Made by a program: the position numbers and the translations under genes. Below are positions 1 to 9,159 of a DNA stretch of 35,635 nucleotides, piece by piece (position 1 is the first letter of the stretch; each line of letters opens with the position of its first letter). This DNA is from CAYRHS01 sp964424125. GTDB taxonomy: Bacteria > Actinomycetota > Acidimicrobiia > IMCC26256 > JAOSJL01. The notes under the pieces were generated by a model that made no database searches, was not told where the DNA came from, and was given only the letters and a program-made list of their open reading frames with translations. The stretch covers positions 1 through 35,635 of the forward strand of contig CAYRHS010000009.1 in NCBI GenBank assembly GCA_964424125.1, read 5' to 3'.

Positions 1-1236
<1,236 letters not shown>

Positions 1237-1256
1237 GAGCCGAGGAGCGCGAACGG

Positions 1257-2009
1257 ATGCACCTCACATTGCGGATCTGGCGCCAGGCGGGCCCGACGGA
1301 CACGGGGGCCTTCGTCATCTACGACATGCCGGACGTCAGCGAGGACATGTCGTTCCTCGAGATGCTCGACGTGCTCAACGAGCAGCTGATCGAACGGGGC
1401 GAGCAGCCGGTCGCCTTCGACTCGGATTGTCGCGAGGGCATCTGCGGGATGTGCAGTCTCGTGATCAACGGCCGCCCGCACGGTCCGGAGCTCAGTACCG
1501 CCACGTGCCAGCTCCACATGCGCAAGTTCTCCGACGGCGACGAAATCACGGTCGAGCCGTGGCGGGCACGAGCATTTCCGCTCATCCGCGACCTGGTCGT
1601 GAATCGCGACGCGTTCGACCGCATCATCGAGGCGGGCGGCTACATCAGCGTGTCGACCGGAGCTGCCCCCGAGGCGAACGGCCAGCGCGTACCCAAGCCC
1701 GTCGCCGACACCGCCATGGACGCGGCCGCCTGCATCGGGTGCGGGGCCTGCGTGGCCGCCTGCCCCAACGGGGCGGCGCAGCTGTTCACGGCGGCGAAGG
1801 TCGCGCACCTGAACGTGCTGCCCCAGGGTGCTCCCGAGCGCTTCCGGCGCGTCGAGCGCATGGTCGAGGTGATGGAGCACTACTTCGGATCTTGCACGAA
1901 CCACGGTGAATGCGAGAAGGCCTGCCCGAAGGAGATCTCGATCGACTTCATCGCCTTGCTCAACCGCGACTTCGCCCGGGCCAAGATCCGCAACCGCGCG
2001 CTGGCCTGA
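1257..2009 (+). CDS. sdhB: Succinate dehydrogenase iron-sulfur subunit
   Basis: The 250-residue electron-transfer subunit passes electrons from SdhA flavin to the membrane quinone site. All three cluster motifs are visible: a plant-type [2Fe-2S] set (C58, C63, C66, C84, in CREGICGMC), a ferredoxin-type set CIGCGACVAACP (C159, C162, C165, C169) and a second C-terminal set (C213, C219, C223, ending CEKACP). The order 2Fe-2S, then two cubane-type clusters is standard for the family, and the length is normal. The ATG at 1257 has a GAGGAG ribosome binding site at 1242-1247 with 9-nt spacing. It closes the sdh operon; the next gene has its own promoter-like element. Confidence 0.95.
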   Translation: MHLTLRIWRQAGPTDTGAFVIYDMPDVSEDMSFLEMLDVLNEQLIERGEQPVAFDSDCREGICGMCSLVINGRPHGPELSTATCQLHMRKFSDGDEITVEPWRARAFPLIRDLVVNRDAFDRIIEAGGYISVSTGAAPEANGQRVPKPVADTAMDAAACIGCGACVAACPNGAAQLFTAAKVAHLNVLPQGAPERFRRVERMVEVMEHYFGSCTNHGECEKACPKEISIDFIALLNRDFARAKIRNRALA

Positions 2010-2031
2010 TCCGGAGCCCGCCCAGCCTCGT

Positions 2032-2037
2032 TAGGCT
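2032..2037 (+). promoter_or_regulatory. -10-like element TAGGCT, probable leaderless promoter
   Basis: TAGGCT ends 7 nt before the ATG at 2045, so transcription would start at or next to the start codon. No Shine-Dalgarno sequence is present. The same geometry recurs at several other genes in this window. Confidence 0.45.
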
Positions 2038-2044
2038 GCGCGGC

Positions 2045-2815
2045 ATGAGTCAGCCACCGCCACCACCTGCACCGCCCCCGCAGCAGCCACCGCCCGGCGG
2101 GCCGCCGCCTTCGGGTCCGGGCCCCGGCCCCGGAATGCCATCGGCGCCCCAGCCCTCGGCGGCCGAGCGCGTCCGTCTCGCGTACCAGCGACGCAACGAG
2201 ACCGACTACATCTTCGACTACTGGACTGCGCTCGGCTGGACGATTCTGACCCTCGGGTTCTACGGCTACTACGTCTTCTACCAGGTCATCCGACGGGACC
2301 GAGACCACAACCTGCGCCGACTCGAGCTGCTGGACGCGACCACGGCGTTCGCCTGGGAGCAGGCCGCGGCGCAGGGCAAGACCGAGGAGCTCCGGCCCCA
2401 CTTCGAGCGCGTCCAGGGGTACCTGGCGCAGCTCCGAGCGCTCACCACCGAGTTCCGGGACCCGGTCGTCTGGCTCGTGATCTACTTCGTCGCCAACACC
2501 ATCGCCGTGTTCGTCGGCTTCTACTTCGTCGACCGCGACCTGATCCGCCACGACACCAACGAGGGCGGTGCCGAGGCGGAGCTCGCCAAGATCTTCGCCG
2601 CCCTCGGCCAGTCGCTTCCCGAGCCGGATCCCTCACGGGTAAAGGGGCCCGACAACATCGCCGGTCGCGTCGTCGCGACGATCTTCAGCTTCGGGATCTA
2701 CTTCCTCTGGTGGTACCACGACATCTTCGAGACGGGGAACCAGCACTTCCGCACCAACTGGGCGTGGGAGGACTCGCTCGCCGGGGCGGTCCAGGCGCTG
2801 GCGCCCGGCACCTGA
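2045..2815 (+). CDS. Proline-rich multi-pass membrane protein, DUF4234-like
   Basis: The 256-residue protein starts with about 40 residues of Pro/Gly/Gln low complexity, a cytoplasmic tail often seen on actinobacterial membrane proteins. It then has a Trp/Tyr-rich hydrophobic pair (around residues 60-82, with ILTLGFYGYYVFYQ), a charged helical segment, a second hydrophobic stretch (around 140-162) and a third (around 208-230, with IFSFGIYFLWWYHDIF). The repeated short motif of hydrophobic residues followed by GFYGYY or FGIYFLWW is like the DUF4234 membrane family; the role of that family is unknown. I chose the ATG at 2045 because it sits 7 nt after a TAGGCT box; the frame stays open upstream into sdhB. 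Function is not assignable. Confidence 0.75.
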   Translation: MSQPPPPPAPPPQQPPPGGPPPSGPGPGPGMPSAPQPSAAERVRLAYQRRNETDYIFDYWTALGWTILTLGFYGYYVFYQVIRRDRDHNLRRLELLDATTAFAWEQAAAQGKTEELRPHFERVQGYLAQLRALTTEFRDPVVWLVIYFVANTIAVFVGFYFVDRDLIRHDTNEGGAEAELAKIFAALGQSLPEPDPSRVKGPDNIAGRVVATIFSFGIYFLWWYHDIFETGNQHFRTNWAWEDSLAGAVQALAPGT

Positions 2816-2912
2816 GCACGCCCGGAGACGCCTCGAGGGTGCGCGTCCGCCCGCCGCCACGACCGTACGCTCGGGGCACGCGCCATCGACCATCGACACG
2901 GCGCGCTGTGCC

Positions 2913-4100
2913 ATGGACGACGTGCCGCCCACCGGGACACCGGGACCCGAGACCGACCTCGACGCGGTCGGGGGTTCCGATGGTGTCCCACCCTGGCTGA
3001 CTCGGGGCCTCCTCCTCTTCTTCGCCGGAGTCGTCACGCTGGTCGTCGCCTACTGGCTGCTGATCCGGCTCCGAACCCTGCTGGTCATGGTGCTCGTCTC
3101 GCTCTTCCTCTCCTTCGCGATCGAGCCCGCGGTGAACTGGCTCGCCCGTCGAGGCTGGCGCCGAGGACCGGCAACCGGTGTGGTCTTCCTCGCCCTCTTC
3201 GTCATCGCGGCCGCGTTCGTGGTCGCCATCGGCACGTTGGTGGCGCGGCAAGTCGCCGACTTCATCGACGAAGCACCGGACTACGTCGCGCGCACCGAGA
3301 ACTTCGTCAACGATCGTTTCGATACCGACATCGACGCCGACCAACTCATCGACCAGCTCACCGACAACAACGGGCCCGTGCGTGACTTCGCGACACGCCT
3401 CGCCGGGAACGCAGTCGACGTGGGGACGACCGTCGTCACCACCATCTTCCAGCTCTTCGCGATCGCGCTGTTCACCTTCTATCTGGTGGCGGACGGCCCG
3501 CGGCTGAGACGAACGATCCTCTCCGCACTCCCACCCGAGCGACAGCGCTTCATGCTGCGTACGTGGGAGCTGGCCATCGACAAGACGGGGGGCTACATCT
3601 ACTCGCGGGCATTGCTCGCGGTGATCTCGGCGTTCGTGCACTGGATCGCGTTCGCGATCATCGGGGTGCCCTTCGCCGTCGCGCTGGCGCTCTGGGTGGG
3701 CGTCGTCTCGCAGTTCATCCCGACGGTCGGCACGTACCTGGCCGGCGCACTCGCGGTGCTCGTCGCGTTGCTGAACGACCCTGTCGACGCGCTCTTGGTG
3801 CTCGCCTTCGTCGTCGTCTACCAGCAGGTAGAGAACTACCTCCTCCAGCCGCGAGTCACGGCCCACACGATGTCGCTGCACCCCGCGGTCGCGTTCGGGG
3901 CGGTGATCGCCGGCGCCGGGATCCTGGGCGTCCCCGGGGCCCTGCTCGCGCTCCCCGCCGCGGCGGTGATCCAGGCGTTCGTCTCGACCTACGTCCAGCG
4001 GCACGAGGTGATCGACGAGTCGCGGCTCACCGACGAGCCCAGCCCGGGTCGGCCCTGGCGAGAGCGCTGGCCGTTCCGGTCCTTGCGTGCTTCGCGGTGA
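2913..4100 (+). CDS. AI-2E family (PerM/UPF0118) transporter
   Basis: This 395-residue integral membrane protein has the layout of the AI-2E/PerM family: two N-terminal membrane helices (residues about 28-65), a third (88-112), a soluble insertion (115-165) and a C-terminal bundle of about five helices. Family signatures include FTFYLVADG after the insertion, VPFAVALALWVGVVSQFIPTVGTYL, and VYQQVENYLLQPRVTAHTMSLHP near the C-terminus. Members export small molecules or act as Na+/H+ antiporters; the name reflects the Escherichia coli autoinducer-2 exporter and does not prove quorum signalling here. A TACGCT box at 2866-2871 could be its promoter, giving a 5' leader of about 35 nt. Confidence 0.88.
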   Translation: MDDVPPTGTPGPETDLDAVGGSDGVPPWLTRGLLLFFAGVVTLVVAYWLLIRLRTLLVMVLVSLFLSFAIEPAVNWLARRGWRRGPATGVVFLALFVIAAAFVVAIGTLVARQVADFIDEAPDYVARTENFVNDRFDTDIDADQLIDQLTDNNGPVRDFATRLAGNAVDVGTTVVTTIFQLFAIALFTFYLVADGPRLRRTILSALPPERQRFMLRTWELAIDKTGGYIYSRALLAVISAFVHWIAFAIIGVPFAVALALWVGVVSQFIPTVGTYLAGALAVLVALLNDPVDALLVLAFVVVYQQVENYLLQPRVTAHTMSLHPAVAFGAVIAGAGILGVPGALLALPAAAVIQAFVSTYVQRHEVIDESRLTDEPSPGRPWRERWPFRSLRASR

Positions 4101-4337
4101 TTGTGCACTCCTACGGTGCGGTCGTCGGGGTCGAGCAGTCCGCAACTTTCAGCGGTCGCCGCGCCACGGGGAGGTCAAGCGCCCGCTGATCTCCGTCGAT
4201 GGAGGCCTCGAGGGCCAGCCCGACTGGTCCTTCCGGCGGGATTCTGGGAATATCCGCCCCCCTGCGGAGCGCTCGTAGTAGAGAACACAGTGGAGTGGAT
4301 CTCCCGGCGCGGCTCGGAGATCGAGGAGCTCATGGTC
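4101..4337. other. Intergenic region, 237 bp, without recognisable gene
   Basis: Nothing recognisable as a structured RNA or conserved gene is seen. A TAGTAG box at 4276-4281 lies 8 nt before an in-frame GTG at 4290, which is an alternative start for the small downstream gene. Confidence 0.4.
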
Positions 4338-4520
4338 ATGTTGACCAAGACCGAACGGAAGTGGCTGGACCAGATCCGGCGCCTCGGCGTGTCCAACGCC
4401 GCCGAGCGCGGCCGGCTGCGCAAGTTGCGCCAGAAGGCCAGCAGGAAGGACGCGGCGATGATCGACCGGGTGTTCGCCCGGGCCGCGGCCGGCGAGGACG
4501 ACGGAGAGGGTCTGAGCTGA
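4338..4520 (+). CDS. Small basic helical protein of unknown function
   Basis: The 60-residue product begins MLTKTERKWLDQIRRL and is rich in Arg and Lys (RGRLRKLRQKASRKDAAMIDRVF), suggesting a helical nucleic-acid- or ribosome-associated protein, but no family is recognised. The ATG at 4338 is preferred because GAGGAG at 4323-4328 lies 9 nt upstream; ATG 4332 and GTG 4290 are in-frame alternatives. Its stop codon overlaps the proposed start of ribonuclease D, so the two genes look translationally coupled. Confidence 0.6.
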   Translation: MLTKTERKWLDQIRRLGVSNAAERGRLRKLRQKASRKDAAMIDRVFARAAAGEDDGEGLS

Positions 4521-5671
4521 CGGGCGGGCCCCCGCCCGGACTTCTCGACCAGAATCGAGACCTCGACGCCCTCGTCGAGCACCTGCTCGCGGAACCCGTG
4601 TACGGACTCGACACCGAGTTCCACGGCGAGCGCACGTATCGACCCCGCCTGGCGTTGGTGCAGTGCGCATGGCCGGGTGGCTGCGCCCTCGTCGATCCGC
4701 TCGCCGTCGACATCACGCCGCTCGCCGAGGTCCTGCGCGGCCCCGGCACGATGGTCACCCACGCGGGCGAGCAGGACCTCGGCATCCTCGAACACGCGAC
4801 CGGCGCGCGCCCGTCACGCCTCTTCGACACCCAGATCGCGGCGGGCTTCGTGGGGCTCGGCCAACCCGGGCTCGCGGAGCTCGTCCGGCGCGTGCTCGAC
4901 CACCGGCTCCCCAAAGGCCATCAGCTCACCGACTGGACCCGCCGACCGCTGGACGAGCGCCAGCGCGAGTACGCAGCGTCCGATGTCGTCCACCTCCTCG
5001 ACCTCTATCGCGAGTTGAGCGGGCGGCTGGAGGACGCCGGCCGCCTCTCGTGGGCACTCGACGAATGCGAAGCGCTGCGCGTGCGTGACCGGACGGCGCG
5101 CGATCCCGATACCGCCTGGTGGCGGATCAAGGGGAGCCGGCGGTTCCGGGGTGAGGCTCGCGGGGTGGCCCAGGAGGTGGCCGCGTGGCGAGAGCGGACC
5201 GCGTCCGAGCGGGACCTGCCCCCGCGCTTCGTGCTCTCCGACCTCGCGCTGGCGGGCGTGGTCCAGCGCAAGCCCCGGACCGAGGAGGAGCTGGGGCACG
5301 TGCGCGGCCTCGACCGCGGCCTCAAGCCCGGAGCCGCGCGCTCGATCCTCGCCGCCGTCGCGACCGGACGCGAGCTGCCCGACTCCGCGCTCCGCAAACC
5401 CCCGGACGGAGACGAGGTCGATGGCTCGTTGGCGCCCGCGATCACCGTGGCGCTCGCCTGGTGTCAGCAGCGGGCCGGCGAGCTCGATCTCTACGCACCC
5501 CTCCTGGCGACGCGCGCCGACGTCGCCGCGTTCATCGGCGCCCGCCGCGGTCCGCTCGCCCACGGATGGCGCCACGAGGCGGTCGCGACCGAGCTGGAGG
5601 AACTGCTGGACGGGCGGGCGTCGCTGACGCTCGCCGACGGCGGCCGCCGGCTCGACCTCACCCGGGCCTGA
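4517..5671 (+). CDS. rnd: Ribonuclease D-like 3'-5' exonuclease
   Basis: This DEDD-family exoribonuclease trims 3' ends of RNAs. Exo I is visible as LDTEFHGERTY (D32, E34), Exo II as VTHAGEQDLGIL, and Exo III as YAASDVVHLLDLY (DEDDy subtype). An HRDC domain follows (about residues 215-295, with HVRGLDRGLKPGAARSILA), and a degenerate second HRDC-like region ends the 384-residue protein. No ATG, GTG or TTG precedes Exo I at a sensible place. The best candidate is a CTG at 4517 that overlaps the upstream TGA and has GGAGAGGG 6 nt upstream. The start is therefore uncertain, while the function is well supported. The stop abuts the convergent gene with no spacer. Confidence 0.85.
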   Translation: MTGGPPPGLLDQNRDLDALVEHLLAEPVYGLDTEFHGERTYRPRLALVQCAWPGGCALVDPLAVDITPLAEVLRGPGTMVTHAGEQDLGILEHATGARPSRLFDTQIAAGFVGLGQPGLAELVRRVLDHRLPKGHQLTDWTRRPLDERQREYAASDVVHLLDLYRELSGRLEDAGRLSWALDECEALRVRDRTARDPDTAWWRIKGSRRFRGEARGVAQEVAAWRERTASERDLPPRFVLSDLALAGVVQRKPRTEEELGHVRGLDRGLKPGAARSILAAVATGRELPDSALRKPPDGDEVDGSLAPAITVALAWCQQRAGELDLYAPLLATRADVAAFIGARRGPLAHGWRHEAVATELEELLDGRASLTLADGGRRLDLTRA

Positions 5672-7291
5672 TCAAGCCCTCCGGGCTCGCTGGAGCCCGA
5701 CCGAGAGGCGGTGCATCAGGTCGTCGTAGTGACCGAGCTCCACGGGGCGGCGCGGCGGGCCACCGGGCGCGGACCGGTAGTCGGGGAAGCCCACCGCCGT
5801 GACCAGCATCGGCGCCGCCGTCGTCCGGAAGAACGCGCTCACCGCGTCGTCGTAGAAGGTGAGGCCGGTGGCACCGGCGCCGAGCGCGAACGCGGCCAGC
5901 GCCAGACGACCGGCCGCGACGCCGGCCTCGAGCTGTGCGGCGCGGTAGCCCCGGGAACCGAGCGTGTCGAGGATCGGCTCGAGCTCGGCGGCGTGGAAAG
6001 CGGTGAACACCGAGTCGCCACCGAGCGGTTGGTCGAGGCACAGCCGGCTCGCGACCTCGCGGGTTGTCGCGCGATCACCCGTTCGCAGCTGTTCGAACTC
6101 GCCACCGGCTTGGAATCGGTAGGCGCCGGGGGTGAAGTCCTCCACCGCGTGGACGGAGACGTCGTGCTCGAGCAGCGTACGGTCCGGACGCGCCCAGTCC
6201 CCGGGAACCGGGCGCGCGCCCGCGGAGACTCCCCAGGTGAGGAGCTCTCGGGGCGCAGTCTCGTGCCGCATCACCCGGGTGGACCCCCGGCGACGAATGA
6301 CGGCGTCGATCGTCTCGTCGCTCCCGCCTCCCGGCGGAACGAGCTCGGCGTCCGCGGGCCGGCCGAGCGTGCTGCCCAGGTCCCGCCAGGCCTCGACCTC
6401 GTCCGGCCGACCGAGAGCACCCGCGACCTGGGCCGCGGTGGCGAGCGGGAACTCGATCGGCGCACGCGCCAGCGGCTCGGCCTCCACCTCGAGCGGGCCG
6501 GGCGCGCCCGGCTCCACCGCCGCGGTCCCCGCGTCCCCGCTCTCCCCGCACCCGAGCACGACCAGCGCCAGCGCGAGCTCGCTCGAGCCGTCCGCGCCCA
6601 CCAGCCCCTCCACCAGGCGGTCCACGAATCCCAGCAGGACCCGGGCCCGGATGCCGAGCGCGTCGGCGGCGACGAGCAGGTTGGCGAGCATCGTTCCCGC
6701 GTCCCAGTACAGGTGGCGCCACCCTCGTTCGCCGTACTTCCAGCCGGTTCTCCACGGGAGCCCCGTCAGCACGATCGTCGCGGGCGCGTTCGCGACTCGC
6801 GGCTCGGCCGCGGCCACCCGCAGGACCCCGCGGTGGTCGCCCGCGCGGAGCGAGGTGAGGCCGACTTCGAGCGGTGCGAAGTGGTGCACGCCCGGGTCGA
6901 GCCCGCGGACGTCCCCGGCCACGACGTAGGCCTCGACCGGGTGCAGGTTCCCCGCGGACATCGCGGCACGGAAGTAGGTCGGCCCCTCACCGCCGCGATG
7001 CAACGTCCGCGTCACGCCGCCTGCCAGAAAGAGCAGGCGGGCCAACGCCTCGACGTCCAACGCGTCGCGCTCCGGCCCGGTCTTCCCCGAGAGGACGTCG
7101 ACCGCGCGGGGGCCCATGGGCACCTCGGTGACGGGCAACGGTTCCACGGCGGGCCCGATCCAACGGCGGAAGGGCGCGGGCCGGTTCGTCGGATCCAACG
7201 GGTGGAAACGGACCAGACGCTCGGCCCGCTCGGAGTCGTAGGTGCCGTGCTTGGTCAAGCGGTGCAGCGTCGCCGCCGGGTCCTCGTCCAC
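5672..7291 (-). CDS. Tandem nitroreductase-fold protein, SagB-type
   Basis: Two FMN-dependent nitroreductase-like domains lie in tandem in about 539 residues. The first has SAGNLHPVEAYVVAGDV and YWDAGTMLANLLVAADALGI, typical of SagB/ThcOx dehydrogenases. The second begins near RRGSTRVMRHETAPRELLTW and carries GAGATGLTFYDDAVSAFF. Family members oxidise azolines in peptide natural products, but many single-gene actinobacterial copies have no known substrate, and no precursor peptide or cyclodehydratase gene is seen nearby. The frame is open to a TTG at 7369. I prefer the GTG at 7291 because a CACAAT box lies 6 nt upstream, in the same geometry as other starts here, and because the residues before it are low in complexity. 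Confidence 0.82.
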   Translation of the reverse strand: MDEDPAATLHRLTKHGTYDSERAERLVRFHPLDPTNRPAPFRRWIGPAVEPLPVTEVPMGPRAVDVLSGKTGPERDALDVEALARLLFLAGGVTRTLHRGGEGPTYFRAAMSAGNLHPVEAYVVAGDVRGLDPGVHHFAPLEVGLTSLRAGDHRGVLRVAAAEPRVANAPATIVLTGLPWRTGWKYGERGWRHLYWDAGTMLANLLVAADALGIRARVLLGFVDRLVEGLVGADGSSELALALVVLGCGESGDAGTAAVEPGAPGPLEVEAEPLARAPIEFPLATAAQVAGALGRPDEVEAWRDLGSTLGRPADAELVPPGGGSDETIDAVIRRRGSTRVMRHETAPRELLTWGVSAGARPVPGDWARPDRTLLEHDVSVHAVEDFTPGAYRFQAGGEFEQLRTGDRATTREVASRLCLDQPLGGDSVFTAFHAAELEPILDTLGSRGYRAAQLEAGVAAGRLALAAFALGAGATGLTFYDDAVSAFFRTTAAPMLVTAVGFPDYRSAPGGPPRRPVELGHYDDLMHRLSVGLQRARRA

Positions 7292-7297
7292 GACCTC

Positions 7298-7303
7298 ATT
7301 GTG
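7298..7303 (-). promoter_or_regulatory. Possible -10-like element CACAAT upstream of the nitroreductase-like gene
   Basis: On the minus strand CACAAT is followed by 6 nt and then GTG (7291). It is a weak match to TANNNT, supported mainly by spacing. Confidence 0.25.
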
Positions 7304-7448
7304 GCCACCGGGCCCTCGGCGCGCCCTGGGCGCGCGTTCCGTGGTCAAGATGTTCACTCTTGGTGACAATCACAGAGGTCGACCGGTCCCCTGACCGACC
7401 GCCGCTTGAGGACGTGCCGCGGCCCCCGGGCCGCGGCGACGATGGGGC

Positions 7449-8153
7449 GTGGGACGAGATCGGGTCGTCTGGCCGGCGAGCGTGGAGGCGCTCGCCGCCG
7501 AGCAGGCGCGCCTCGCCGCCGAGGTGCCGGAACCCGAGCATCCCGATCCCGCCACCTCCGCGATCGGGGGTGTCTTCGTCTGCTTCGCGATCGGGATCAC
7601 GGGCGCCGGTGCCGCCGGCGACCGCGCGTGGGCGGGAGCGTGCGCACTGCGCCTCGACGGCCGGCCGCGCGTGATCGCCGAGGCGGTGGTCGAGGGGCGC
7701 GCGGGTGCTCCCTACGAAGCCGGCCTGCTGGCGCGGCGTGAGGGCCCGCTCCTCGAGACTGCGCTTCGCGCCCTCGCCGAGCCGCCCGACGTGATCCTGG
7801 TGAACGCGACCGGGACCGACCATCCGCGTCGCGCCGGCCTGGCGTTGCACCTGGGCGCGCTGCTCGACGTTCCGAGCATCGGCGTCACCGACCGGTGGCT
7901 CGTCGCCCGCGCCGTCTCGCCCGGGCCGCGCCGGGGGGATCACACCGACCTCGTCCTCGAGGGTCACGCCGTGGGCGCGTGCGTGCGGGTGGTCGAGGGA
8001 ACGCGGCCACTCTTCGTCAGCCCGGGCTGGCGGGTCTCCACCCCGACCGCGGTCGAGCTCGTCCTGGCCTGCACCGCCGCCGGTCCGCGCACCCCTGCAC
8101 CGCTGCGCTGCGCCCGTCGGCTCGCCCGCACCGCCCGCGCGCGCCGTGACTGA
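7449..8153 (+). CDS. Endonuclease V homologue with altered catalytic residues
   Basis: The 234-residue protein matches endonuclease V (Nfi), which nicks DNA or RNA next to inosine. Clear family segments are YEAGLLARREGPLLETAL, DHPRRAGLALHLGALLDVPS with the following IGVT, and RPLFVSPGWRVSTPTAVELV. However, the motif normally written GVDV or GADV reads GVFV (F43 replaces the first metal-binding Asp), and the normal VDGHG reads VNATG (N119 replaces the third Asp). Only E98 of the three carboxylates remains. It is probably not a normal nuclease; it may be a nucleic-acid-binding pseudoenzyme. The GTG at 7449 has a GACGAT box 5 nt upstream. It ends 9 bp from the convergent VOC gene. Confidence 0.85.
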   Translation: MGRDRVVWPASVEALAAEQARLAAEVPEPEHPDPATSAIGGVFVCFAIGITGAGAAGDRAWAGACALRLDGRPRVIAEAVVEGRAGAPYEAGLLARREGPLLETALRALAEPPDVILVNATGTDHPRRAGLALHLGALLDVPSIGVTDRWLVARAVSPGPRRGDHTDLVLEGHAVGACVRVVEGTRPLFVSPGWRVSTPTAVELVLACTAAGPRTPAPLRCARRLARTARARRD

Positions 8154-8162
8154 GACCAGGGC

Positions 8163-8552
8163 TCAGCGGAAGTCGCGCCGGAGCGGATGATCCTCGGGCA
8201 CCTGGACGAGAACGAGCAGCAATCCGTCGGGATCGACCACGCGCGCTTCTCGCAGGCCCCAGGGCTTGTCGACGGCCGGTTCGAGGACCTCCACACCCGC
8301 CGCGTCGAGGCGCGCCAGCTCGGCGTCCACGTCGCGCACCTGCCACCACAACGCGAGCTTCTCGGTCGGCGCCGCCGCGTCCGATCGACCCGACAGCTCG
8401 AGGTAGCCGCCGCCGGTGAAGAACACCGCGCCCCGCGACGAACCCGAACCCCACTCGCGGTAGAGGTGGAGCCCGACGGTCTCGGCATAGAAGCGAAACG
8501 TCCGGGCGAAGTCGGCCGGATGGAGCAGTACGCGGCTCGAGAGGACCTCCAC
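8163..8552 (-). CDS. VOC (glyoxalase/bleomycin-resistance fold) family protein
   Basis: This 129-residue single-domain protein has the paired beta-alpha-beta-beta-beta layout of the vicinal oxygen chelate superfamily: SRVLLHPADFARTFRFYAET at the N-terminus, FFTGGGYLELSG, LWWQVRDVDAELARLDAAGV, and REARVVDPDGLLLVLVQ near the C-terminus. Members include glyoxalases, dioxygenases and antibiotic-binding proteins; the substrate cannot be inferred. The GTG start at 8552 is preceded by a TACGAT box 8 nt upstream on the minus strand, with no Shine-Dalgarno sequence. Confidence 0.85.
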   Translation of the reverse strand: MEVLSSRVLLHPADFARTFRFYAETVGLHLYREWGSGSSRGAVFFTGGGYLELSGRSDAAAPTEKLALWWQVRDVDAELARLDAAGVEVLEPAVDKPWGLREARVVDPDGLLLVLVQVPEDHPLRRDFR

Positions 8553-8560
8553 GGCCGCCG

Positions 8561-8566
8561 ATCGTA
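8561..8566 (-). promoter_or_regulatory. -10-like element TACGAT for the VOC gene
   Basis: On the minus strand TACGAT lies 8 nt before GTG 8552, consistent with a leaderless or very short 5' leader. Confidence 0.4.
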
Positions 8567-8605
8567 CGGGCCGGCTCCCCCGAGGCCCGAGCCGGGAGGA
8601 ACGGC

Positions 8606-8611
8606 TACAGT
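8606..8611 (+). promoter_or_regulatory. -10-like element TACAGT for the lipoprotein gene
   Basis: TACAGT lies about 30 nt before ATG 8642. Unlike the leaderless genes, this one has a strong GGGAGG ribosome binding site at 8630-8635 with 6-nt spacing. Confidence 0.35.
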
Positions 8612-8641
8612 CACGCCGTCCAACAGCACGGGAGGTCGGCG

Positions 8642-9148
8642 ATGAGGAGATCCTTGGTGGTGGCCTTCGCGGTCCTCGCGCTCGTGGCTGCCGCGTGCGG
8701 CAACGACGACGGCGGCGGTGGCGGTCCCTCGATCGACTCGTTCGACGTCCCCGACAGCGCGGACTGCTCGGGCGGCCCGATGGGAACCGTCACCGTGAGC
8801 TGGGAGACGACCGACGCGACGGAGGTCGCCATCCTCGTCGACGGCGACCAGGTCGCCTCCGGTTCCGACCCCTCGGGCACCGACACGGTCGACGTTCCCT
8901 GCGACGGCGAGGACCACGACGTCGAGCTCGAGGCGAGCGACGGCGACGGCAAGTCCACCTCCCAGACCGAGTCCGTGAGCACCGAGTCCTCCGGCGGCGG
9001 CGGTGGTGGGACCACGGCGACGGGCGGTGGAGGCACCACGACGACGACGGGCGGCACGACCACGACGGGGCCCACGACGACGACCAGTCCGCCGCCGACA
9101 CCTCCCACGGCCCAACCCACGCCCTCACAAGGGCCCGCAGCCCCGTAG
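8642..9148 (+). CDS. Secreted lipoprotein with Thr/Gly-rich tail
   Basis: The 168-residue protein has a lipoprotein signal peptide (MRRSLVVAFAVLALVAAACG; the lipobox Cys is residue 19), a short beta-rich domain with GTVTVSWETTDATEVAILVD resembling an immunoglobulin- or fibronectin-like fold, and a 50-residue low-complexity tail of Gly, Thr and Pro. The tail probably spans or sits in the cell wall. No enzymatic motif is seen. It lies 11 bp before the PhoD gene on the same strand and may be cotranscribed with it. A GGGAGG ribosome binding site supports ATG 8642. Confidence 0.75.
   Translation: MRRSLVVAFAVLALVAAACGNDDGGGGGPSIDSFDVPDSADCSGGPMGTVTVSWETTDATEVAILVDGDQVASGSDPSGTDTVDVPCDGEDHDVELEASDGDGKSTSQTESVSTESSGGGGGGTTATGGGGTTTTTGGTTTTGPTTTTSPPPTPPTAQPTPSQGPAAP
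8991..9108 (+). repeat. Low-complexity GGC/ACG triplet tract coding Gly/Thr
   Basis: Repeated GGC/GGT and ACG/ACC codons encode the Gly- and Thr-rich tail of the lipoprotein. Such tracts are prone to length variation. Confidence 0.6.
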
Positions 9149-9159
9149 AGACGCACATC

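Noticed and set aside
8991..9108. Possible tandem repeat or CRISPR-like array
   Set aside because: The triplet repetition is codon-level low complexity for Gly and Thr inside the lipoprotein tail, with no spaced identical repeats.
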